DNA of 64,000 bases, from contig NZ_VTWT01000004.1 of assembly GCF_008727925.1 (NCBI RefSeq), positions 1 through 64,000 of the forward strand, given 5' to 3'. This document shows, one piece after another, positions 56,554-64,000 of the stretch. Every line of letters starts with the position of its first letter. Within the stretch, counting starts at the first letter, position 1. This DNA is from Adhaeribacter soli (GTDB lineage Bacteria; Bacteroidota; Bacteroidia; Cytophagales; Hymenobacteraceae). Below the pieces are notes generated by a model. The model did not search any database, was not told the DNA's origin, and saw only the letters and a list, made by a program, of their open reading frames with translations. The position numbers and the translations under genes were made by a program.

Positions 56554-57171
56554 ATGCTCTACTACCTCTTGCAGCTCCAAGGCTTGAAAGTAGGCCGTGA
56601 CAACCTCTTCACCATCCTTCGGGACATGTGCCTGTTAGTAAAGCCAAAGTAAAGCTATCATAGAACCACAGATTCAAAGCCTTGGTTGAAAAAGCACAGC
56701 AACCTGGTAGAAGCACTCACCATCCACCGCCCTGAGCAGGTTTGGGTATCAGACATCACCTATATTCTCACCAGCAACGGCCACAGCTACCTTTCGCTGG
56801 TAACCGATGCTTATACCAAAAAGATCATGTGCTACCATCTGGCTGAGGATTTGCTGTTAGATGGCCGGGGGGAGGCTTTAAGATTGGCCACTGGAAGAAC
56901 TGACCGGGGACTACAGTACTGCTCTCAGGAGTACCAGCAGCTGCTGAAGCGGGCACAGGTAAAGCCGAGCATGACTGAGGAGTATGACCCTTATCAGAAT
57001 GCGGTAGCCGAGCGGGTGAACGGCATTTTAAAAGATGAGTTTGTCTTTGAGCGGGGCTTTGCCCACCACCTGGAAGCAGTGACTGTGATCAGCGAATCAG
57101 TAGGCATTTACAATAAACTAAGGCCGCATCTCTCATGCCACTATTTCACGCCCGAGCAGATGCACCAATAA
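56554..57171 (+). pseudogene. IS3 OrfB (rve integrase) remnant
   Basis: MLYYLLQLQGLKVGRDNLFT is the HTH_21 part; a TAA stop then interrupts at the expected KPKKxYHRTT position, and the frame continues to 57171. The catalytic residues are partly visible: D in WVSDITYI, D in TDRGLQYCS, E in NAVAERVNGILK. About 14 residues before the second aspartate are missing compared with the family, where an HHSDRG motif is expected. Nonsense plus deletion inactivates it. Confidence 0.8.
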
Positions 57172-57204
57172 AGCAGGCTTCAGATAAAAAAGTGGAAAAA
57201 GAAA

Positions 57205-57230
57205 ACCTCCAATACCAAAGCATTGGAGGT
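57205..57230. terminator. Hairpin near the IS3 right end
   Basis: ACCTCCAAT (57205-57213), loop ACCAAAGC, ATTGGAGGT (57222-57230). A perfect 9-bp stem 34 bases after OrfB, within the element. No long T tract, so activity is uncertain. Confidence 0.55.
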
Positions 57231-57294
57231 CTAAAGTTATTAAGGGATCTCGTCTAAAATCCGTCAACTTATTGCAGGACGAGACATTACTCTT

Positions 57295-60200
57295 TTACTC
57301 AGCTAACTTCTTGAGCTTCAAAGTTGCTTGGATGGTTCTTCCTGTAATATTCACCAGGTATACTCCTTTTGCTAAACTGCTTACATTTACCGGCAGCTTT
57401 GTTTGTCCAACTGTAATATTTACGTTCTTCTGCCAAATTATATTGCCTACAACATCATAAAGCGACAACGTAGCAGTTTCAGTTATGTCTCCGGTAATAA
57501 GTAAGGTGCAATCTTCAGCGGCAGGGTTTGGGTAAAGTAAAACTTGCGTGGTCTTTCCGGATTTGTACGCCTGCAACACCACAATTTTGCTGAATTCATA
57601 GGTACCGTCATAATCTACTTGCTTTAGGCGGTAATATACTAACCCATTGATTTCCTCCGTGTCGTGGAAAGAATAATTTTGCTGTGATGAAGTATTGCCC
57701 TGTCCATTAACTTTTCCAATCACGGAGAAAATTTTTCCATTAAAACTTTTTTCAATCAGAAAATGGCTGTTGTTTTTTTCAGTTGCAGTTATCCACTCCA
57801 ATAAGGCTCCCGGTGTTGCATTTTTAGCGGTAAAGGATAGTAATTCTACCGGCAATGGGGTACTGCTAACCTTATTGCCAACTGGAACGCTATAAGTAAC
57901 AGGGGTGGCTTTCAGCCCCAGGTTATCGGTTGCTGTATAATTAAACACCGAAGTACCGCTATAAGAAGCATTCGGTTTAAAACTTAATTGCGTAGCAGAA
58001 GCCGGAGAAAGCGTTACTGGTGCAGCAGTTAATGGGGTGCCATTGGCAAAAAGTACACCTTCCGAGGTGCTCGGCAGTGTTTCTATAGTGTAGCTTACTA
58101 CACTTCCATCAGGATCGAGAGCCGTTAAAGGACTAAGTGCTGTTGGAGTAGTAACCGTATTTGCAAGAGAATCAAAAGTTATGGCATCAGCAACGGGCTT
58201 ATAACTTACCGGAATGTAGTATGTAGCTGTATTTGCTGAATTTCCTTGCGCGTTTCGGGACTGGTACGTGAAAGTTGACAATCCGCTATAAGTTGTATTC
58301 GGATTAAAGGTTAACTGACCTCCTTGTGCAACTGTGTAATTTGTATTTACCGCCGGATTTCCATTATTAACTCTAAGTTGGCCTTGTGTAGTTTGCGGTA
58401 AGCTTGCAAATCGGTAGTTCGTTAGATTTCCTGACCCTTTAAGAGGCTTTATTGAGGTTGCACCATCCGAATTGGCAATTGGAGCATTCAGAATGTTATC
58501 GGCCGAAGGCGCTCTATCGGCTGCGCTAGCATTATTGTTTACTACCATCAATGTGTAAGTAGCTATATTAGACAAAGCCCCATCATTATCGGTTGCTCTA
58601 TAGGTAAAAGGGTAGCCATTGGCATTGTTGGTCGGGTCATATGTTAGCTGGCTTGCCTGCGCTAAAGTAACAACCTGATTGGCAGAAGCAGCTACATTGT
58701 TAACATATAAAGTACCCGCAGAAGGTAAGGTTAAAATAGTAAAGCTAACCACGGAGCCATCTAAATCAATTGCCTGAAACGGATAAATGGCCGATTGGGT
58801 AGTTGTAGTATTTCGGGTAATTTTATCAGAAGTAATATTATTTGCTATTGGAGCCATATTAGTTACCACCGGAACCGAATAAGTTGCTGGCGTAGCATCT
58901 ATTGCGCCGTTATTATCGGTAGCAGTAAATGTGAAAGAAGCATTTCCGGAAAAAGTTGCTGCCGGTGTAAAAGTTAACTGGGCAGCCTGAAGCAAGGTAA
59001 GTTGCATGCCTGTTAAAGCCGGAACTCCATTTACAAATAAAACTCCCTGCGCAGCATTCGGCAGAGTTGTAAGGGTATAACTAACAATAGTGCCGTCAAA
59101 ATCGGTAGCATTCAAAGCTGAGATTGGTGCAGCTATAGTTCCCTGACGAACAGATGCGGCAGTAACATTATTGGCTACTGGTACATTATTCGGGACGTTA
59201 ACATCTTCGCCATTAAAGGCAACCCCTTCGTAATTGGCTCCCGGCACAGTTTCGGTTATACCTGTTTGATATATAGTGCTGGTTGCACCATCATTTCCAA
59301 CCAATGGCGTTATTTTCCTGGTTGCAGCAGAGCGGGTCGGATCCAGGTAGGTAACAGTAGCGCTATTTTGGTAAGTTTTAGCGGAAACATTAGGAGCAAT
59401 ATTCACCATAAAAGTAATTGCTACCGAACCACCAGTAGGAATAGAGAAATAATTCCAAATTAAAGTGGTAGCACCAACTGCAGAAGATGAAGAAGAACCT
59501 GCGGCTGAAACAACCCCGGTAGTAGCATTTCCACCGTTATCTGCAAAACTGCCACCCGTTAAGTTTACAGAAACGTTTGAATTAAAGTTAAAGCCCGCTG
59601 GCAATAAATCGGATATAGTTACACCCTGGGCAGCGCCACCAGAATTGCTTAAGGTAATAGTATAAGTTGCAGTAGCTGTGCCATTAACTGGATTTCGGAT
59701 AACATTTGCCGTGGATGTTGTTTTGATGACCGAGAGTACCGGTTTACACGCAGTTCCGGAAGTACTGTTTGGTATCACATTAGAAATATTCTGATTTATA
59801 ATGCCAGGAGAGCCATTGGTAGCACCAAAAGTAATTGTGCCGCCTGTGGTGCCTGCCAAGCCATTTGTTACGCTGGAAGCCGCCAGGTTGCCATTTGTCA
59901 AAATAACCCCGCCGCCGCCGCCGCCGCCCGGACCGTGCGGGTCATTTGCCACAGTGTTGTTTCCTCCGTTTCCACCCCGGGCATTAACGGTTATAGTCCT
60001 TAGCCTGTTTAAATTACTTGTTTCAGCAGAAGTAAGGAGTACACTTCCCCCTGCGCCGCCACCACCACTGCCATCATTCACTACACTGGTGTTAGCGTTG
60101 CTACCATTGGCATTGATGGTACCAGTGCCGGTAATTCTTCCGGCTCGGATCATTACAATACCACCACCGGCTGCACCGCTGCTGGATAGACCATTAGCCA

Positions 60201-61308
60201 GACCACCGGTTCCATTGTTGGTTGTACCAGCGCCCCCTCCGCCGCCCAGAATCATCCTGGAGGCTTCCGTTTCGAAACCAGTGGGAATAAAAGTAAATAA
60301 AGTTCCCCCAAATCCGCCAAGAGGCAGATTTGATCTCCAGGTGTTGCCGCCAATACCGCCTGCACCACCGTTACCGCCGCCGCCGCCGCCCGAATTTTCT
60401 TCGTTGGTAGCCGGGGTGCCATCATTGCCACCGCCGCCGGCATTTCCTGGTGCTCCCCGGCCACTGCTACCATTCGGATACCCTTCGGAAGAAGTATTTG
60501 TTGGTGAAGTAGAACCATTGGTATAAACATAGGCCGGCGTGCCAGCAATTCCTTCACCTTTTTGAGCGTTATTATTCACCGTAGATAAGCTGCGGTACCC
60601 GGAATTTGAGCCCGTGCCACCTGCTAATGAGCGTCCAGCGCCACCACGGAAGCCCATACCGCTGACGTCTATCGTTCTGCTGTTAAAATTCAGTGTGCCA
60701 GCTACATCTATCCCAACCACGCCGCCAGTAGCGCCATCCCAAGCCGGGCAGGTAACGGTAGCGCCTAACGTTGCAGAACTATATTGCGGAATTCGAATTA
60801 CCTGGTATCGCCTCTGTCCCTGGGAACCATAATTTGCATTCGTGTAGCTGTTAGAGAGTGATGCAACTGTTAAATTCCCCCCTGCTAATGGAACAGAATT
60901 CGTAGCAACTGCATATTCATATCGCCCAGCCGCTAAATTTGAAATCAAATAACCTTTTCCATCACTACCGGCTACGCCGTCCCCATAAGCATCTGTGTTT
61001 TCTGAGTTTATTTCAGCGCCCTGCATTTGAATAATAAGTACCAGATCTCCTATTGAAATGGGTGCAAAAGTAATCCCGGTTACTGTCCGGGCCGCACCTA
61101 AAGTAATACTCTTATTAGTGCCGGGCGTTACGCTTACATTTGCTGGATAATAAGTATTCACGTATTGAACGCTGCCGCTTAAAACACCATCTTTACCTGG
61201 ATAAGCGCAGGATTGGGCTAAAGCGTCAATAATAAGGAGGAGGTTCAGAAAAAGTAAGGCAATTAGAATCCTTTGCTGTTTTTTGACAGCATGTAACAAA
61301 AAAAGCAT
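57295..61308 (-). CDS. Large T9SS-secreted surface protein with glycine-rich and cadherin-like repeats
   Basis: 1337 residues from the ATG at 61308 (an in-frame GTG at 61341 adds 11). The signal peptide is KKQQRILIALLFLNLLLIID to ALAQS. Then come a beta-rich domain, a glycine-rich stretch (GGGGGGNGG, about residues 290-500) as in glycine-rich loop adhesins, and a DUF11-like domain (IKTTSTANVIRNPVNGTATA). Four cadherin/Ig-like repeats follow, each with a (S/T)FTYxATDN-type motif, and finally a type A T9SS sorting domain (LLYPNPAAEDCTLLITG to LKLKKLAE). It would be exported by Sec, moved across the outer membrane by T9SS and attached to the surface. The ligand is unknown. A degenerate IS3 sits just beyond its stop codon. 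Confidence 0.88.
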   Translation of the reverse strand: MLFLLHAVKKQQRILIALLFLNLLLIIDALAQSCAYPGKDGVLSGSVQYVNTYYPANVSVTPGTNKSITLGAARTVTGITFAPISIGDLVLIIQMQGAEINSENTDAYGDGVAGSDGKGYLISNLAAGRYEYAVATNSVPLAGGNLTVASLSNSYTNANYGSQGQRRYQVIRIPQYSSATLGATVTCPAWDGATGGVVGIDVAGTLNFNSRTIDVSGMGFRGGAGRSLAGGTGSNSGYRSLSTVNNNAQKGEGIAGTPAYVYTNGSTSPTNTSSEGYPNGSSGRGAPGNAGGGGNDGTPATNEENSGGGGGGNGGAGGIGGNTWRSNLPLGGFGGTLFTFIPTGFETEASRMILGGGGGAGTTNNGTGGLANGLSSSGAAGGGIVMIRAGRITGTGTINANGSNANTSVVNDGSGGGGAGGSVLLTSAETSNLNRLRTITVNARGGNGGNNTVANDPHGPGGGGGGGVILTNGNLAASSVTNGLAGTTGGTITFGATNGSPGIINQNISNVIPNSTSGTACKPVLSVIKTTSTANVIRNPVNGTATATYTITLSNSGGAAQGVTISDLLPAGFNFNSNVSVNLTGGSFADNGGNATTGVVSAAGSSSSSAVGATTLIWNYFSIPTGGSVAITFMVNIAPNVSAKTYQNSATVTYLDPTRSAATRKITPLVGNDGATSTIYQTGITETVPGANYEGVAFNGEDVNVPNNVPVANNVTAASVRQGTIAAPISALNATDFDGTIVSYTLTTLPNAAQGVLFVNGVPALTGMQLTLLQAAQLTFTPAATFSGNASFTFTATDNNGAIDATPATYSVPVVTNMAPIANNITSDKITRNTTTTQSAIYPFQAIDLDGSVVSFTILTLPSAGTLYVNNVAASANQVVTLAQASQLTYDPTNNANGYPFTYRATDNDGALSNIATYTLMVVNNNASAADRAPSADNILNAPIANSDGATSIKPLKGSGNLTNYRFASLPQTTQGQLRVNNGNPAVNTNYTVAQGGQLTFNPNTTYSGLSTFTYQSRNAQGNSANTATYYIPVSYKPVADAITFDSLANTVTTPTALSPLTALDPDGSVVSYTIETLPSTSEGVLFANGTPLTAAPVTLSPASATQLSFKPNASYSGTSVFNYTATDNLGLKATPVTYSVPVGNKVSSTPLPVELLSFTAKNATPGALLEWITATEKNNSHFLIEKSFNGKIFSVIGKVNGQGNTSSQQNYSFHDTEEINGLVYYRLKQVDYDGTYEFSKIVVLQAYKSGKTTQVLLYPNPAAEDCTLLITGDITETATLSLYDVVGNIIWQKNVNITVGQTKLPVNVSSLAKGVYLVNITGRTIQATLKLKKLAE

Positions 61309-62071
61309 TTTAAACTTATTTAATTGGTGATTTATAATCACGATTTCAACTATGATTTAACTAATTATAAATATTGCTGATAAAATATAGCAGTTGACCA
61401 AAGCAGGATTCTACTAGCAGCGAAGCCTATTTTACTTGATAGCCTTTTCTTGCTTTTTCCCTTCTTATTTGTTCAGCCTTTAAATAATAATAAAACTAAC
61501 TTTTAATTTTATTTACAGTCTGAACAATTCGTTCAAACCCAAGTTTGACTCGTTGAATGCAGGATTTAGGCGGTTAAAAATTATTAACTAAAGTATTACT
61601 ATAAACTACTATATCTACTCTAGGGAATTTCAATCTGTAGGCTGGTACAAAAAATAGTTTAAATACTTTATGTAGACTTTGAAACCTGATGTCATTTTTA
61701 TCGTTTTAGTTTGAGGGAAAAAATATCATTTAACCAAAATTCATTTTGATTTTATACGCGTTAAATTTGGTACCTTATTTTAAAAATAACCTCTGATTTA
61801 GCGTTACAAAAACGTTACATTTTATAATATGCTAAAAAACAGGGCGTTGACTTATTTGTAAATACTTTGCTCGTGAGAGGCTTTGAGCAAGTTTATATAA
61901 ACTTTCAAACCTGTATAAGAGAAAATGATAGAAGCTGGATTAGAACCTGAATCAAAGGAAGGGGAGAACAGCTGAAGGAACAGCAGAAGCTTTTCAAATA
62001 AAGCAGCTAACCTTGGATACAAATAGTAGCCAGCGAAACCTCTTTAGCGAAATAAATAAAGGCCCTATAAT
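61309..62071. other. Gene-free spacer between two T9SS genes
   Basis: About 760 AT-rich bases upstream of the large surface-protein gene and downstream of the stop codon of the 563-residue protein. No credible reading frame, terminator hairpin or repeat was recognised. It must contain the promoter of the gene to its left. Confidence 0.5.
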
Positions 62072-63763
62072 TTACTTCACCAAGACTCTATTACGATATA
62101 ATATATTTTGGCTGCTGTTAAGGAGTTGTAAAAAGTAAACGCCAGGTTGTAAGTATGGCATATTAAACTGGAACAAATCTTTTGGCGAAATCATATCTAG
62201 ATTTTGGCTTTGCACCAATTTACCTTCAAGGGAAACAAGTTCAGCTCTTAGGGGCATCATTTTTGAATTTTGAAGCTGTACAAAAAGTGCCTTACCTGAA
62301 ACTGCTGGCTGTGGATAAAGCTTTATAGACTCAAGTTCCATTTTTTGTTTTACAGCAATAGTAGACGAATATTCAAAGCTATTATCTGTATCTATCTGCT
62401 TCAGGCGATAATAAGCCAACCCATTTAATGGCATCCTATCTTCGAAACGGTATTGTAAAATACTACTTGAAGAGCCCGCTGCATTTACTAATCCTATCGA
62501 TTCGAATTGAATACCGCTAATGGAGCGCTCTATAATAAATTCAGCGCTATTTACTTCCTGGGCGGTTTGCCATTTAAGAATTACAGATCCCTTATCAGCT
62601 TTTGCACTAAAACCAAACAAGGCAACCGGCAATGGCGCATTAAACCGGAACGCATTGCAATAAGTTACTTCTTTTCCTATTTTACTATTGGGGTCTTGTC
62701 TATCAATATCCCCACTAGTCAGTGTTTCGTCGCAAATATCAATATCACCGTCAAAGCGTCCGTTAGCTGTAATGGTTGATATGCCCTTAATAATATAAAT
62801 TCCTCTATCCCCACTTACCAGGCCATCGTTCCAGAAATCATTATGGAAAGTAACTAAACCTCCTTTATTGTTCACAAAGCGAGCGCTTTGCTGGTTGCCC
62901 TGAAAAAAATTGCGTATAATATCAACAGTACCACCTTCATTCACAAAAGCAGAGCGATTATCAAAGTCGCGGTTCACAACTAGTTTATCTGAATTGTAAA
63001 CAGATGATACAGGATTGGTCCTGAAATCCTGTCCTATACTTAAAGTTCCTTTGTTGTTTATACTGTTTGTACCGGAGCCGGAATTCACAATTAGGTCGCT
63101 AAGGATATTCAATGCGCCCATCGGTTCATTAATTACAGCTCCCTGGTTAATTGTTACTGGCTTTTCGATAGTAATAGTACCAAAATTTTGCAAAAGAGCT
63201 TCTATTGTACCGTTTTGCAATTTCAGTTCGCCTTTAATTCTGGCTACAGCATCCTTGTAATTAATGAATGTATTTCCGTTCTGGTCCAAGCCATTATTTA
63301 ACGTTAAGGTAGCAAAGTTCTGTATATGGCTTAGGGCATTCGCATATATAGTGTTTTGAATAGTAGCAATACCATAATTGCGAAAAGTTGCGGAGTTGCC
63401 CCAAAAATCAAGACCGCCAATGTGCAACGTGCCTTGATTATTTACTACTGAATTCAATGCAATAGATATTGACCTTGTAATACCATTCAAGGTGCCACTC
63501 GGCTCTATGATAAGCTGCCCAGCTTTGCTCTGATTATCTCCTACCATGAACCCCTGATTGAGTACAACATTATGCCGAATGACAACAATATCGCAGGAAG
63601 AGGGAACAATATTACGATCCCAGGTAGAAGCGGCGGTAAAATTTCCACTTCGAACAGAATAAATGGTTACTGGAATATTGCAGCTGGCGAAAGCTGAAAG
63701 TGGCAAGCTCAAAATTATCAATGCTAATAATACAAAGCTAACCAGGTCTTGCAACTTTTTCAT
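62072..63763 (-). CDS. T9SS-secreted protein with parallel beta-helix-like repeats
   Basis: 563 residues: signal peptide MKKLQDLVSFVLLALIILSL to SAFAS, then VRSGNFTAASTWDRNIVPSS (the G8-like/exported opening common in Bacteroidota). Next comes a run of repeats of INNQGTL/VNKGGL type that resemble a parallel beta helix (about 60-340), a Fn3-like segment (VALFGFSAKADKGSVILKWQ), and a type A T9SS sorting domain (SIKLYPQPAVSGKALFVQLQ to RNRVLVK). Predicted cell-surface or secreted. Its partner is unknown. The start ATG at 63763 matches the signal peptide. Confidence 0.85.
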   Translation of the reverse strand: MKKLQDLVSFVLLALIILSLPLSAFASCNIPVTIYSVRSGNFTAASTWDRNIVPSSCDIVVIRHNVVLNQGFMVGDNQSKAGQLIIEPSGTLNGITRSISIALNSVVNNQGTLHIGGLDFWGNSATFRNYGIATIQNTIYANALSHIQNFATLTLNNGLDQNGNTFINYKDAVARIKGELKLQNGTIEALLQNFGTITIEKPVTINQGAVINEPMGALNILSDLIVNSGSGTNSINNKGTLSIGQDFRTNPVSSVYNSDKLVVNRDFDNRSAFVNEGGTVDIIRNFFQGNQQSARFVNNKGGLVTFHNDFWNDGLVSGDRGIYIIKGISTITANGRFDGDIDICDETLTSGDIDRQDPNSKIGKEVTYCNAFRFNAPLPVALFGFSAKADKGSVILKWQTAQEVNSAEFIIERSISGIQFESIGLVNAAGSSSSILQYRFEDRMPLNGLAYYRLKQIDTDNSFEYSSTIAVKQKMELESIKLYPQPAVSGKALFVQLQNSKMMPLRAELVSLEGKLVQSQNLDMISPKDLFQFNMPYLQPGVYFLQLLNSSQNILYRNRVLVK

Positions 63764-63957
63764 ACCTAAATTTTATTAAGAATAAGTTAATAATGTCCGC
63801 AGGGATATTAATTGAGAAACGTAGTAATGCACTTGTTTGTAAAGTCAAACCAGCAAACGAATCTTGATAAAGGTAAAAAATATCTTAAGATACACTTATA
63901 AACATTGCAAAGGTATAATAGTTTGTTTAAAAAATAAAAATATATTAAGTTAAGTGG

Positions 63958-63995
63958 TTTGTTGCTACAAATTATGTTTGTTGCTACAAATTATG
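63958..63995. repeat. 19-bp tandem repeat at the right edge
   Basis: TTTGTTGCTACAAATTATG occurs twice in direct succession (63958-63976 and 63977-63995) and may continue beyond the window. The stretch 63764-63957 upstream of the T9SS gene contains nothing else recognisable. Confidence 0.8.
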
Positions 63996-64000
63996 TAAAT

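Larger units (their letters stand above)
55968..57286 (+). mobile_element. Degenerate IS3-family element
   Basis: Left end TGTCCCGTCCTAGAATAAGT at 55968 and right end, inverted, TGTCTCGTCCTGCAATAAGT ending at 57286, both continuing TGAC: an imperfect inverted repeat of about 24 bp around 1.32 kb. Inside are OrfA- and OrfB-type reading frames with stops. No target duplication is obvious. The right end lies 8 bases from the stop codon of the T9SS gene at 57295. Confidence 0.85.

Noticed and set aside
59801-60526. Proline-rich plus-strand frame of 241 codons opposite the large T9SS gene
   Set aside because: It is the antisense of the glycine-rich region; poly-proline arises from GGN codons read in reverse.
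1-64000. CRISPR array, retron or diversity-generating retroelement
   Set aside because: No regularly spaced identical repeats with unique spacers of suitable length, and no reverse transcriptase motif (xxDD) in any frame examined.

Overview
The window looks like a chromosome segment of a Bacteroidota bacterium, most likely from order Cytophagales (a Hymenobacteraceae-like lineage). This is inferred from three very large secreted proteins with Por/type IX secretion (T9SS) C-terminal sorting domains, from coding and mobile-element styles typical of the phylum, and from AT-rich spacers without strong Shine-Dalgarno sites. No rRNA, tRNA or CRISPR array was recognised. T9SS surface proteins bound the window (1-7220 on the left, 57295-63763 on the right). 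Almost everything between them is accessory DNA: a defence island riddled with broken genes and insertion sequences.

Layout. 1-7.2 kb: the 3' part of a giant modular T9SS adhesin. 7.6-14.1 kb: a Septu-like pair (PtuA ATPase and PtuB HNH nuclease), an FAD-linked oxidase, a small lipoprotein and a membrane-anchored amidohydrolase, enclosed by a diverged inverted repeat of about 36 bp. 14.2-17.8 kb: an IS256 remnant cut by a doubly inactivated IS21 element. 17.8-23.4 kb: a caspase-like protease and a large STAND-type NTPase with a C-terminal PD-(D/E)XK-like domain, split by an in-frame TGA. 23.7-29.9 kb: a complete Wadjet-like jetABCD operon. 29.9-34.0 kb: a Gabija-like pair, gajA then gajB. 34.1-35.2 kb: a chimeric gene joining the N-terminus of a type IIG restriction-modification enzyme to the C-terminus of an amidohydrolase. 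35.3-36.3 kb: an XRE regulator with a palindromic operator, and a hypothetical gene.

37.4-47 kb is an integrative element. It has a MerR-like DNA-binding protein, a large serine recombinase, a tyrosine recombinase, an excisionase-like HTH protein, a putative ribbon-helix-helix protein and a small membrane protein. It also carries two helically phased repeat arrays: CTGGGGTAAG at an exact 20-bp period, and GTWAC-N5-GTWAC sites. 47.1-52 kb: a type ISP restriction-modification gene frameshifted in an A6 tract, divergent from an ImmA/IrrE-type HTH metallopeptidase whose promoter has two copies of ATTGTAGTTCTACAAT. 54-57.3 kb: two hypothetical genes sharing a GMGYQ-type N-terminal motif, an IS1-type remnant and a degenerate IS3 element. 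57.3-63.8 kb: two T9SS-secreted proteins.

Reading as a whole: Septu, Wadjet and Gabija genes look intact, whereas the STAND NTPase, the type IIG enzyme and the type ISP enzyme are each broken in a different way (nonsense, deletion-fusion, frameshift). That suggests turnover of defence genes by nonsense, indel and rearrangement. The observations least explained by known systems are the recurrence of an amidohydrolase module inside the defence island and the two phased repeat arrays in the integrative element.
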